Assembly (NCBI RefSeq): GCF_029962835.1
Contig: NC_080588.1
Coordinates: 49,335,001-49,399,000 of the forward strand
Length of the DNA stretch: 64,000 nt
Source: Magnolia sinica
Lineage: Eukaryota; Streptophyta; Magnoliopsida; Magnoliales; Magnoliaceae
Reading direction: 5' to 3'
A program made the position numbers and the translations under genes. Of the stretch, positions 12,340-23,258 are shown piece after piece; positions within the stretch are counted from its first letter, which is position 1, and each line of letters begins with the position of its first letter. The notes beneath the pieces are model-generated. The model saw nothing but the letters and a program-made list of their open reading frames with translations. It searched no databases and had not been told where the DNA came from.

Positions 12340-13720
12340 ACCAATGGTGGACCACCACACGGGACCCACCATGATGTCGTGCCCATCCAGGCCATCCGTC
12401 CACTGGACGTCCAGCGTGCCTGGACGGGTGAATGAAAACACAAATATCAGCTCTATCTCAAGCACGTGGGACCCATTGCCTAGAAGCCGAGTGGTTGGTG
12501 TACCTCAATAGCTATATAGCTGCTGTAATGACAGCAGCATACGTGGGGCCCATGTGATGTTTATCCTCACCGTCCTTTTTTGGATAGGTGGAACACCACC
12601 ATGATGTAAGTGTTTTATCTACTCGGTCCATCCATGCGTACCCTGGTGGCACATGGCTCCACACATGGGACCCACATAATGTATGTGTTTCATTCACATG
12701 TCCAGTCCCTAGATGTGGATGGTGGCCCACCTTGATGTTTTGTTATCCACGTCGTCCATCTGATGGGCCCCACGTCGGACCCACCTGTCTGGACGGATTG
12801 GCTGGTGTGGTGTACGTTTACACCAGCTATATAGCTGTGGCGTTAACGTCAGCAGGTTGTGTGGGTTTGATCCACACCGTCCATTTGCATGGGCCCCACG
12901 TGTTGTGTGGATTTGATCCACACCATCCATTCGTGTACCCCCCACCAGCACCCGCAGCAATAGCTGCTGTATGACATCAGTGAGTTTTGTGGGGCCCACC
13001 ATGACGTATGGGTTGTATTTAGGCCGTCCAGCAATGCTGGACGTGGCCCACCTTAATGTGTTTATTCTACATCCATACCGTCCAGTCTAGTCCGCTGGAC
13101 GTGGACCCCATCATGGCACCAAGTGAGGCCCACCTTGATTCCATATGTTGCATCCACACCGTCCAATCCATGGACGGTGGATGCGGTTGGTTAGAGTACC
13201 TCACGTCCACTATATAGCTGCTGATTGGCGTCAGCAAGTGCTGTGGAGCCCAACCATGATGTATGCGTTTTATCTCTACCGTCCATCCAACAGTGTGTGG
13301 GGCTCACCCCACACGTGCTGTATGTGTGAGATGGACCACCTTGAAGTATGTATTCCATATCCACCGTCCGTCCATCTGTCTGGATGGTAGACCCCACCTT
13401 GATCCAAACTGTCCGTTATCATAACGTCCAGATGCTGGACTTGAGATAATTAATATTTAGTAATATAAATAACGTCCAGAGGGCCTGGACTGGTTAGTAA
13501 TATATATTATAAGATATAATATACATATTATAATATATAATATATACGTTTGTATAGTTGGTGGGCCCCGCGTGGGACCCACTAGACGTATGCATCTCAT
13601 CTTCCATCCTCACCGTCCAGTAGATTGGACGGTGGAACCCACCTTGTATGTATGTTTTGTATATCCAGGCCGCCCACCTGTTTGTGCACCCATCAGGTCC
13701 AGCATGCAGCTGGGCTGACC
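12340..13720 (+). repeat. GTGGGCCCCAC / CCGTCCATCC repeat block in copy 2
   Basis: Degenerate units join a GGGCCCACC core, TGATGTATGTG and ACCGTCCA at roughly 50-130 bp spacing. Short palindromic pieces around TATATAGCTGCTG recur at about 12518, 12828 and 13210. An AT-rich tract lies at 13440-13550. There is no protein-coding signal. Confidence 0.7.
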
Positions 13721-13799
13721 ATCCAAAGTGGCCCACCTGTTGTGCAATTTACATCCATGCTATCCATATTCATCTGGTGGGGCCCATTTGGGAGGTGCA

Positions 13800-14290
13800 A
13801 GCCCACTTGCTGGCTATACAGGGCCCACCGGCTATGAGGCCCATTATGATGTACATTGGGCCTTTGCGTGAGGCATATGTGATGAGGCCTGATGTGATGT
13901 TTATATGGCCATGAGAGCGGCCCATTGTGATGTGTATAAGGCCCGTTAATGCGGCCTATTGATGTAACCCACTTGATGTGTATGAAGCCCATTAGTGTGG
14001 CCCATTGATGTAGCCCACTTGATATGTATAAGGCTAATGTGTAGGGCTCACCTATTGTGTATTTGAAGCTCATGGGTTGTGGCCCATTGTAATGTACTTG
14101 AGGCCCATGGGCGAGGCCCATTGTGATGTATTCGAGGCCCATGGGCAAGGCTTGATGAGATGTATTTATGGCCTAGGTATGAGGCCCAATATGATGGGTA
14201 TTAGGCCCTTGAGTGAGGCCCATGGTGATATATATATTAGGCCCTTGTGTGAGGCCATGGGCCCACTATATGTTTGGCTCTATGTAGGCC
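13800..14290 (+). repeat. GGCCCA/TGATGTAT minisatellite-like tract
   Basis: Units of the type GAGGCCCATTGTGATGTAT recur at about 28-35 bp with much sequence drift. The tract resumes at 14806-15200 after the array at 14386-14805. Related tracts occupy equivalent places in copy 1 (2985-3360) and in the minus-strand copy 3 (37850-38330). Confidence 0.75.
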
Positions 14291-14385
14291 ACTCATTGGG
14301 AGCAATGTTGGTTAAATGTCCACATTGATGGGCAATGATGGTTAGATGTCCACATTGTGACCTTCCCTTAGGTACTTTGTTAGGC

Positions 14386-14805
14386 TGATTGTCGAGGCCG
14401 ATTCCGATTATCGAGGTCGATTCCGATTGTTGAGGTCGATTTTGATTGTCGAGGTAGATTCTAATTGTCGAGGCTGATTCCGATTGTCGAGACCGATTTC
14501 GATTGTCGAAGCTGAGTCAGATTGATGAGGCCGATTCCGATTCCGATTTTGATTGTGAAGGCTAATTGTCGAGGCCGATTCTGATTGTCGAGGCCGATTC
14601 CGATTATCGAAGCCGATTGTCGATGCCGATTCTAATTGTTGAGGCTGATTCTGATTGTCGATTCCGATTGTCGAGGCTGGTTGTCGAGGCCGATTGTCAA
14701 GGCCGATTCCGATTGTCGAGGTCGATCCCGATTGTCGAGGCTAATTGTTGAGGCTGATTCCGATTGTCGAGGCCGATTTTGATTGTGGTGGCCGATTATC
14801 GAGAC
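14386..14805 (+). repeat. Tandem array of GATTCCGATTGTCGAGGC-type units
   Basis: About 420 bp consist of a short unit, GAGGCCGATTCCGATTGTC (19 bp), with shortened variants in which GATTCC or GATTGTC blocks are lost or doubled. The spacing is irregular and there are no unique spacers, so it is a decayed minisatellite. It occurs only in LTR copy 2 in this window and separates two parts of the GGCCCA tract. Confidence 0.85.
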
Positions 14806-16679
14806 CCATATGATGTATATACGACCCATAGTTTAGGCCCATTGTGATGTGTATTCGGCTTGTGTTTGAGGCTCAATGTGATGTATATGCGGCCCATGTT
14901 TGAGGCCCAATATGATATATATGCAGCCCGTAGTTGATGCCCATTGTGATATGTATTCAGCCCGTGTTTAAGGCATAATGTGATGAACATGAGGTCTATG
15001 TGATAAGGCCCATTGTGATGCATTTGAGGGCTAGGCGATGGAGCCCATTGTGATGCATTTGAGGGCTAGGCGATGGAGCCCATTGTGATGTATATTAGGC
15101 CCATGTGAGAGGCTTATCGTGATGTGTATTAAGTTCTTGAGTGAGGCCCATGGTGTTGTATATTAGGCCCTTGTGTGAGGCCATGGGTCTACTATAAGTT
15201 TGACTCTATGTGGGACACTCCTTGAGGCCAATGTTGGTTAAATGTCCACATCATTGAGGCCGTTGTCGATGATGATTATCGGTGCCGGTTATTGATACTG
15301 ATTATGAGTATGTGACATCATAATATCATGATACATACCCATACGTATCATCTGCATGTTTGTTATGAGATGTGATGGACCATTGCATATGTCATTAGGC
15401 AGGTTGTTATGAGAATCCCCGATAGGGGAAGATTATCTCACATGAGCGCACGGTATGCGCAGTATTGATGCATGACTGAATTATATGACTCATGCATCTT
15501 TCATTATGTATTGTAATTACTGTACGCCTTAGCGACATCAGGGCTGTAGCCTCCACAGGCATATCGTGGATGGGCAGATGGGACATCAAAAATCTGTTAT
15601 TAGCATCGGGTTGTCATAGATGGCCCTAGGTGAAAATTCCTAAACCCTCTTGGTACCAGAAGACGCCCCAACGTCGAGACTAAGTGGATATATATGAGCG
15701 CCCGAGTACCGAATACCAGGAGGCCGCGTTTCCCACTGTGTCGTGGTTGGTTGGGAGGGGGTGTGGCTGTACCCGCCTTAAGGAGTAGGCATATCTAGGC
15801 TAAGTTTGACTAGCTCTTAATTAGGTCTGCTATCGATGTACCGGGTAGGTATTGGCTGACTACTAGCCAAGCGGATAGTGAGGTCTTTTCCACTTGCATG
15901 GTTGCGCGTCAAATGAACGGTAATTGCATGTAGAGTGTATTAGACCCCGGTGATGATCCCGGAGAGGAACCGAACTGATATGTGGACTTATTGAGCAAAA
16001 GTTGCATACTCATTCATTCATTCACTATCCACTCGGGCTGGTGGTGCGTAACTATTTGTTACGTGTACCTTTGCAATGGTCAGAATTTCGGTTGGGGCGC
16101 GCGACTAACCTGAGATCAGGAGTCTACTACATTGAGTCTGGCTATCCAAATTTAGGTACGGGACTGGTTTGGATAGAAGTCCCTTATGATATGCCCCATA
16201 ACCTGCGATACTACGTACTATCATCCTGACTTCATACTCCAGCATGGTCATTCCATTTGCACCTCATATCACATTACATCCACAGCATATTACATCTTGG
16301 GTTACTATGTTTCAACATTTATACGGCCTAGATACGACTGATGGTATTCGTGAACTCATCATGATTTGCATATTGCGTTACATCATCGGCATCTGATATT
16401 TGGCTTGATGTCTCTACATTGTATAACTGATCTACACTGCTTCATCAGTATATGATATTATTATTTTTATATATATTTTTGCATCGCATAGCCTCGATTA
16501 GGCTGATGGTATTTATGGGCCTATCAACATGTTTTCACATTACTCTGATATTGTAGGATTTATGAACTTGACAGTATTTCTGATATTGTATGATTTATGG
16601 GCTTGTCAATATTTCTGCTTACTCTGATTACTCTGATATTGCTTACTTGACACTTACCTTGTGCACACACTTTCACCGC

Positions 16680-16722
16680 CTACTAAGCTTTCTATAAGCT
16701 TATGCACGATAGATGCGTACAG
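16680..16722 (+). promoter_or_regulatory. Conserved stem-loop-like motif (copy 2)
   Basis: AAGCTTTCTATAAGCTTAT followed by GCACGATAGATGCGTAC lies about 375 bp before the LTR terminus at 17055. It matches the motif of copy 1 with a few substitutions; one breaks the outer G-C pair of the second stem. Confidence 0.55.
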
Positions 16723-18849
16723 GTGGCATTAGCTTGCAGCAGCGTTGAGCTTGGAGCATGCAGCGGACCTCTGGAGCTTTAATTTTCGATATATGTATTT
16801 CCCTTTCAGCATTGTATTCAAATGATTATATTAATGGATATGTGACGATGATGTTGCCTTTGTGATTTGGGTAAACTTGTAGTTATGCTTCTTACGAGAT
16901 AAATGTACGTTGGAAAATCCTTCTTGTAGGATCCCAGGATCGGAACCTGGCATATGGGCGCTGAGAGCCAAGAATGAGGTACTATGGAGGCTGTTGGCAC
17001 CGGATTCGGTGATCGGGATTCCTGTGAATCCGATTTTCGAGTTTGGGGTGTGACAGTTGTTGGCCATCATGAGATTATTTTCCATATGGTTTGACCCATT
17101 TCTAGACTTCAGCAGGCCCAGGAAGTTGGGCGGGCTAAAATTCCAGCAATAGGCCTCAAATGTACATTGCTTGAGGCTAAAATTTTTATTGGATGTGGGA
17201 CCCACCACATTGAGAACTTGTGTGAATGTTATATGTCTATATTGTTAGGATTTTTAGGCTTAATTAGTGCATTTTTGGGCCACCTTTTGTGAGCATATGT
17301 GGACCCCAACTAGATCAGATTTTTGGGACATCTAGTGGGCCCAGAGTGGGCTGGAACGTCCCAGCTTGGCCCAGCAATATGTAAGGGGTGCTTCCACCAT
17401 TTTGCTGGACTTATGGGCTTAGGTGAGGGTGGAATTGGGCCCTTGAATGCCCACTTAAATTACCAGTTATTGGGCTGGTGTTGTGAGGCCCATTCCACCC
17501 AACTTAGACTTGTTTTTGGGCCATGTATTTGTGTTCATGGGCTGCCCACCAAGTCCTTCTAAATGCATGGATTCTATGGCCATTGGGACTTGAGCGTTGT
17601 GTCTTGATTCCCCTCTTTGGGCCCATGTTGTTGAAGGTAGTATTGGACCCCTTTTCTTATGCCTTTATGTGGGACTTATGTATATGGTTTGGATGTGGGC
17701 CTTGGGCCTTATAGTTATATGGATTATGGTTGGTTATGCCTTTTTTAAAAATGGTGATTGAATGTCCCCATTATGGACCCCTTTAGGCCTGTTTGTATCT
17801 AAGTGTGGTTGAATGCCCACCTAAGACTCTTACTAGGCCCATCTCTATAGGCCCGTAGCTTGTATACTTAGTCTCGTGGGCTACCCCAGGTAAATGGACC
17901 CCCATTAGAGGTTGTATTCCTTATAAGGAATTGGTTAAGTACCTATACCCTTCATAGTTAGGTAGAGAGTTCATCTTCACCTCATTGGCACCCCTATTCA
18001 TCTTCATGGCCCACTCCCATACGCATCATATGTATGCTTGGTTGAGGTATTATTGGCCATGGTTATGCCATTGTGTAGGACATGTTAGTATCTCCCCGAG
18101 GGATGAAGTTTCCCCTCTTGAGCACGATGGATGCTTGGAATTGATGCATAAGTGATTGCGTGATTCATGCATCTGACATTGCATAGTTTAAGGATATTCG
18201 CCCTTGCTTCATTAGGGCCGTAGCTTCCACAGATATATCGTGGATGACTGTGTGTGGATACCGAAAATGATATTTGAGCATTTGGGGTGCATAGGATGTC
18301 CCTGGGTGAAAGCCCCTAAACCTTCACGGTACCGAGGAGACGCCTCAACGTCGAGACCGAGTGAAAATTATGAGCGCCCGAGTGCCTTATACCGTTAGGC
18401 TGTGAGTCCCACTATTGCGAGGTCGGTTGAGATGGGGTTTGGCCTTACTCGCCTGAGTGAGGGGGCATGGCTAGGCTGAGTCTGACCAGCTCGTAAATGG
18501 GTCCGCTACTGTCGAGCCTCGTTAGTGATTGACTATCCACAGGCTGGTAGTGAGGTCTCCTACGCTCGTTTGACTGTGTGGGTCTTGTAAAGCGGCAGTC
18601 ATCCAGCAGTGTACTTGACCCGATGGATTCCTTATGATGGAACTATACTTGATATGTGAACTGGTTACGAGCATTAGCATTACTCCGCATTACATTGGTA
18701 TCAGCTGTATAAGCCTTATTGCATTGCTTAGCCCTGGGTACGGCTTACTACATTCATAACTTAGCCTCGATACGGTTAGTATCATTCATGTTTCCTTCTG
18801 CATTCTCCCCTATCTTCTTCTGAGCACCATTGTCACACACCTTCACCGC

Positions 18850-18892
18850 CCTCTAAGCTTTCTATAAGCTTATGCACGATTGATGCGTGCAG
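18850..18892 (+). promoter_or_regulatory. Conserved stem-loop-like motif (older LTR)
   Basis: AAGCTTTCTATAAGCTTAT and GCACGATTGATGCGTGC occur about 406 bp before the terminus at 19256. The sequence is almost the same as in copy 1 although the rest of this LTR is diverged. Confidence 0.55.
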
Positions 18893-19261
18893 GTGATTCT
18901 AGGTCGGTGCAGTAGTAGAGGAGCTGCGGATTAGTTTGGAGCGTGCTGAGGACCCGTTGTAGACTTTTCTCTTCCTTCCTTATCTTATGTATTTCCTTTT
19001 GAGCCTTATGTACCTGTAAAAGTTAAAATTTCTAGTGGACTTTGCAATGCGTTCTTATGGTTACTTTTTGAGATTAATGTATTATGATCTTGGGTATGCT
19101 CTCTTGAATTAGATTTATGCTATGAAAATCCTCATTGTGGGATCCCGGGATCAGAACCTGAGCCAAGAACTGAGATGGGGTACTACGGAGGCTGTTGCGA
19201 CCGGAACTGACGATCAGGTTCCATGCGAGTCCGGTCACCGAGTCTGGGGCGTGATAAATGG

Positions 19262-19937
19262 TGAACTAAAACTTGTAAAATTCAAAGGTGGGAAACTAGG
19301 GTTTCCAAGGATCCACTTGTAGAGATCAGGGAGATCTATGCTTGATTCATAAACACAACCGGAATCAGAGTCCCATCTTCATCGAATTGGAAGATAATTC
19401 ATTAAAATCTAAATCTGAACTTCCTTTGATCTAGTTTTCAATAGAAGATAGGTATGAGAATTAGAATTGATTCCACCACAAAACCATGCCCATGAGACAA
19501 AGTAAACAACATAATTTAACCAATCCACATCCAATCTAAGGGAGTTATGAACGTTACGTTGGGAAGGGTTCAATCATCCAACCATGCCCAGGAGACAATG
19601 GTGAACAACAGGGCCTCTTAACTTCATAATCATAATAATGCAAAGAACACACCCAAAGTTATCGCAGTCCCACTGTAATTAAAGTCATAACAAACCATTA
19701 AAAACTAAAGGTAATCCTTAAATCAAACTAGAATCAAAATCAATTCAGTTTAAACATGAATCAAATGGCATAAAGAAAAATCTCCCATCACACTACAAGC
19801 TTCACCTCTTAGCCCTACCTAAGAAGTTTAGCCAACCATAATCATGATTAATTGAAAACTCTCAAAAGGCATCAAGAAAGAAAACTAAGAAAAAGGAGAA
19901 GGAAAACTCTTTGAAAGAGCTTGGTTGACCACCCCAC

Positions 19938-19985
<48 letters not shown>

Positions 19986-21179
19986 TCTCCTTTTATAGCT
20001 GTTGGGAGGCTAGGTCGGCTGGTGAAGTCGTTAGGTGGTCGACGACAGATTTCTTCAGTAATAATCATTACCGACAAAAAAAGATAAAATAATGATGAAT
20101 TCTGTCGTCGGTAAAAGTGCAATTTCCTGTAGTGAGGGTTGTGACCCCCTTTTTATGAGTTTAGACGGTCTGGATCATTGATCCGACCATGATCGAGATC
20201 ACACAATGCCCCACAGTGGGCCGAGCGGTGTTTGGACGTTCCTATGCATGTTCTTCCACTAAGATGCTTGGTGGGCCCACGATCATCGTTAATAAAGAGA
20301 TCCACTCCGTCCATTGGATTCCTCTCGAAATCATGGCCCAAGAGACCAAGTTTTGATCCACTGTACAAATCAACTCATCGTTTATCCTACATTTTCTAGC
20401 GATCCACATGTGTACGTGTGCATGGGGCTAAAAGGCCATCATGGCCAGGGTCGTCCCCACCCCCTGGACTCAATAGACGATTCAGATCGCCCGTTTGGGC
20501 GATGGGTGGGGCCCACTGCAATCAATCAGCCCAAGAACATCCACCGTTGGACGTTTTGCGTGAAAGGAGACAGGTCAGCCCTTCTTTGACCAGACTGACC
20601 GTCCGGTGCACGCCGGGTGTGGTGTGCGTTGTGTACACGCACATCAAGTGTGGGGTCCACTGAGATGTTTATGAGAAATCTGCTCCGTCCATCCATTTTT
20701 CCACCCCATTTAAGGGGTTGAGATCAAAATTGAAGCATATCCAGATATTAAGTGGGCCCTAGATAGATGATTTATGTGCTGATCTGTCCATTGGACCACT
20801 TTCACAATGATCAAATGGCTAAAATTTGACGTATATGGTTAATTTATGGTCCTCAGGCCAGATATAAAGTTTCGAGCCGAACGGATGGTGGGAACCCTAT
20901 AATCGTGCATTCTAGATGATTTTCAGGCCTCTTTAGCGTGAATTGCTTGATTTTCTCGGATCTCTGGCGTATAAATTCTTCGATATCGGTCCCCTAGGGT
21001 CCGTCCCTTGCCTTAGTGACTTTTGAGTGTTAAATCCATACTTTTAGTACCCTTTTTCAGTCTAAGCTCCTAAATTCACCTTGTAGCACAAACATGATTA
21101 AAATAGGGCGTTAAGCATTATCATGTTCATAAAATCAAGTAATAAAAAGGGTCTAATATGCAATATTTGACCCTCAACA
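19262..21179 (-). mobile_element. Inverted LTR of a Tat/Athila-like element, 3'-truncated
   Basis: Read on the minus strand from 21179, it starts TGTTGAGGGTCAAATATTG, the same start as the complete LTR at 25278. It continues to the equivalent of about 27250 in that LTR. Its last 160 bp or so are missing, and it abuts the end of the giant LTR at 19256. Identity with the plus-strand LTR looks near 85-90% by eye. It contains a CT repeat (19941-19982) equivalent to the GA repeat at 26553-26586, and a CACTA fragment (20041-20134). Confidence 0.8.
20041..20134 (-). mobile_element. CACTA transposon end fragment
   Basis: Read on the minus strand from 20134, the sequence starts CACTACAGGAAATTGCACTT and carries the subterminal motif ACCGACGACAG, with an inverted repeat of the motif near 20041. 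This is a typical CACTA (En/Spm) terminus. No matching second end starting CACTA is seen, so it is a truncated scrap inside the inverted LTR. Confidence 0.65.
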
Positions 21180-21767
21180 TTTGTTGTGACTTAAATTACA
21201 ATGGATCTGTGATAGCTTTGAGTATTTTCTATGCATGTATAGAGGTTGTGAGCATAGGACCCCTGTTGTTTACCATCGTCTCATGGACATGGTTGGATGA
21301 TGGAACCTTCCCCTATGTTTATAAATCTCTCAGATTGGATATGGATTGGTTAAGTTCTGTTATTTACTTTGTCTCATGGGCATGGTTTTGTGATGGAATC
21401 AAGTCTAATTCACATCCTTCTCATCTCTTGAAAACTAGATCAAAGGAAGTTCAGATTTGATTTTTAATGTTATATCCTCCAACTGGATGAAGATGGGACT
21501 CTAAATCCAGCTGTGTTCGTGAATCAAGCATAGATCTCCTTGATCTCTACAAGTGGATCCTTGGAAACCTTAGTTTCCCACCTTGGAATTTTACAAGTTT
21601 TAGTTTAATATTTCTTCATTATTCTCTTCAATTTCCCTTATCCATCTTCGTCTAGTTCTAGTTTTGGTTACTTTTAGATTACGTACAAGGTTCAGTCCCT
21701 GTGGATTCGACCTCGGTCTTACCGAGATTATTACTACATCGCGGCCCTACACTTGGGGTTGTGAACA
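21180..21767 (+). mobile_element. 5' LTR remnant of a Tat/Athila-like element
   Basis: This segment is a direct repeat of 26818-27412, the 3' part of the complete LTR, and ends GTGAACA. The first about 1.54 kb expected of the LTR are absent and are replaced by the inverted LTR ending at 21179. About 460 bp (21180-21642) are nearly identical to the 3' LTR, whereas the last about 125 bp are clearly more diverged. Confidence 0.85.
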
Positions 21768-22528
21768 AGTTTTTTGTGCCATTGCTAGGGGTTAACGGTT
21801 GTATTTTTCTAAGATTAGCTAGTTTTAGAATTAGGTTAAGATTATGGTTTTTCTAGTTTTTAATTCTAGGTTTAGGTTTTTCTATTTGATTTCTAGAAAT
21901 ATAGGCTTTCTAAATTGGTAATCTCTTTCTAATTTTTCTATTTTTCTATTTTTAGGATTAGGGTTTTATTTTCTATTTTTAGGATCTCTTTTATTTTTTA
22001 AAAACTAACTTACTTTCTAATTTAGGTTTAGAACTTTCCTAATTTGTTTTTAGAAACTTTCTAGATTTTTTTTTTTTTTTAAGAAGCTAGTTTACTTTCT
22101 ATTTTAAGAACTAACTCATCTTTCTATTTTTGTTTTTAGAAACTGACTTGTTTTGTTTTCTTTTACAGGATCCTAACATGGGAACTTCTAATTTGGTAAC
22201 TTCCTTCTAACTTTCTACTTTCCATATTTATTGTAGGATTTTTTTAGGATTAGGTTCAGGATTAGTGTTTCACTATGTATATGCACGAGTGGGAACGTTA
22301 ATATGTTGAGATAGTTTTTGATAATGCGAAAAAGTATGAAGGGATATATGATGATTATGATAGAAACCAACCTATGTCTCAAAATTTTTTAGAACCGACT
22401 GGAATACAATGCTCCATCGGTTAAGAAGTCCTTATGTGATCATATGCGGGAGAATAATTACACTCCACGGATTAAGGAAACAATATGTGAATGAGAATTA
22501 TTATTAACCATCAGATAAGAAGAAAACA

Positions 22529-22774
22529 ATGAGAGATTATATTATGGGTGATAATATGTATCAACAACCATCATATTCTCCCACCTATGATCCGTATGAC
22601 TATGATCGGTGGAAACATCAAAATTGGAAAGATGAACTAACAACTTGTTATAATGATTATTCTCTTGGATCTCCTACCTTTGAAATCCAACCAGAATCGA
22701 TCCAAGAGAAGTCACTTCAGAGTGATACAGACTCTTCTATGGACATGAGAAAATTATTAGAAGATCGATCTTGA
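22529..22774 (+). CDS. Unknown 81-aa reading frame in retroelement interior
   Basis: It starts MRDYIMGDNMYQQPSYSPTY and is rich in Tyr, Asp and Ser. I recognise no domain. Similar Y/P/S-rich short frames occur at the start of the internal region of non-autonomous Tat/Athila-like elements, where a coiled or gag-like product is sometimes assumed. A stop ends it at 22774, and related frames follow at 22860 and 23259, so it may be the first part of one decayed frame. Confidence 0.35.
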   Translation: MRDYIMGDNMYQQPSYSPTYDPYDYDRWKHQNWKDELTTCYNDYSLGSPTFEIQPESIQEKSLQSDTDSSMDMRKLLEDRS

Positions 22775-22859
22775 ATCACGCCTCGATAGGTTAATGTAGG
22801 CTAGTGTAGCCCAGCCTCAACCCAATCCAGAAACACAATTTGAGGAAGGTACATTAGAA

Positions 22860-23144
22860 GTGCTTGCAGCGCACCTCGATAAGCTAATGGAGGCTTGTTT
22901 ACTCCACCCTCAACTTAGTCCAAAAATACAATGCGAGGAAATTGATCCTAACTCGCTTTTGGAGAACTCTGAAATTTGGAATGAGCATATGGTTCAATTT
23001 CCCGAAGAGTCGATCTCGATGACGATTCAAAGGAATGATCATGAGACGTGGGTGTCTTTCAAATACAATGATAATGACACACTTCACTCACATGACATAC
23101 TTGGTTTCAATGATGAGGGAGTGGTTAGTTTATACGAATCTTAA
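22860..23144 (+). CDS. Unknown 94-aa acidic reading frame
   Basis: The frame starts MLAAHLDKLMEACLLHPQLS and contains a segment like VSFKYNDNDTLHSHDI. It lies between two other frames of similar acidic composition and is bounded by stops. I recognise no known domain. It is probably part of the same retroelement-specific protein remnant. Confidence 0.3.
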   Translation: MLAAHLDKLMEACLLHPQLSPKIQCEEIDPNSLLENSEIWNEHMVQFPEESISMTIQRNDHETWVSFKYNDNDTLHSHDILGFNDEGVVSLYES

Positions 23145-23258
23145 CCCAATCTAGGAGTAGAATGTGAGGAAAGTGATCCCATCCCAAGTGTGTACTGCAC
23201 TGAATTGGAAGATGATGAGTATTGGGATGATGTTTATGAATGTGCAGCCTAAATTCCA

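Larger units (their letters stand above)
11390..17055 (+). mobile_element. Giant solo LTR, copy 2 (5,666 bp), nested
   Basis: It begins TGTAAGACCCGTATCC and ends GGGGTGTGACA. A perfect 5-bp duplication GTTGT lies immediately outside (11385-11389 and 17056-17060). It sits inside the older LTR 9206-19256 in the same orientation. Its extra length relative to copy 1 is explained partly by a tandem array (14386-14805) and longer GGCCCA-rich tracts (13800-14290, 14806-15240). No coding region is credible. Confidence 0.9.
9206..19256 (+). mobile_element. Older giant LTR (about 4,380 bp) split by a nested LTR
   Basis: The left part (9206-11389) begins TGTAAGACCCTAACCC, a variant of the family start. 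The right part (17061-19256) ends GGGGCGTGATA, one base from the family GTGACA terminus, preceded by the family 3' sequence (GGATCCC...GGAACCTG, 19140-19160). Without the nested insertion the length is about 4.38 kb, similar to the other copies. The flanking bases do not match (CCCCA before, AATGG after), so the right flank was probably lost when the inverted LTR at 19262 was joined to it. A CT repeat lies at 9635-9658. Confidence 0.78.

Noticed and set aside
13494..14148. A 151-codon minus-strand frame and neighbours in the GGCCCA tract
   Set aside because: They are repetitive translations of a minisatellite-like tract, without conservation between LTR copies.
14386..14805. Regular short repeats suggestive of a CRISPR-like array
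   Set aside because: Units are contiguous and degenerate with no unique spacers, and the context is an LTR in a plant genome.
11390..17055. A complete large non-coding retroelement with its own short LTRs
   Set aside because: The start motif does not recur near the right end, and copies 1 and 3 align as single units with terminal target duplications; a solo LTR is simpler.
21158..21460. A 100-codon frame repeated at 26814-27098, as a conserved gene
   Set aside because: It is simply part of the duplicated LTR, and its conservation follows from LTR identity.
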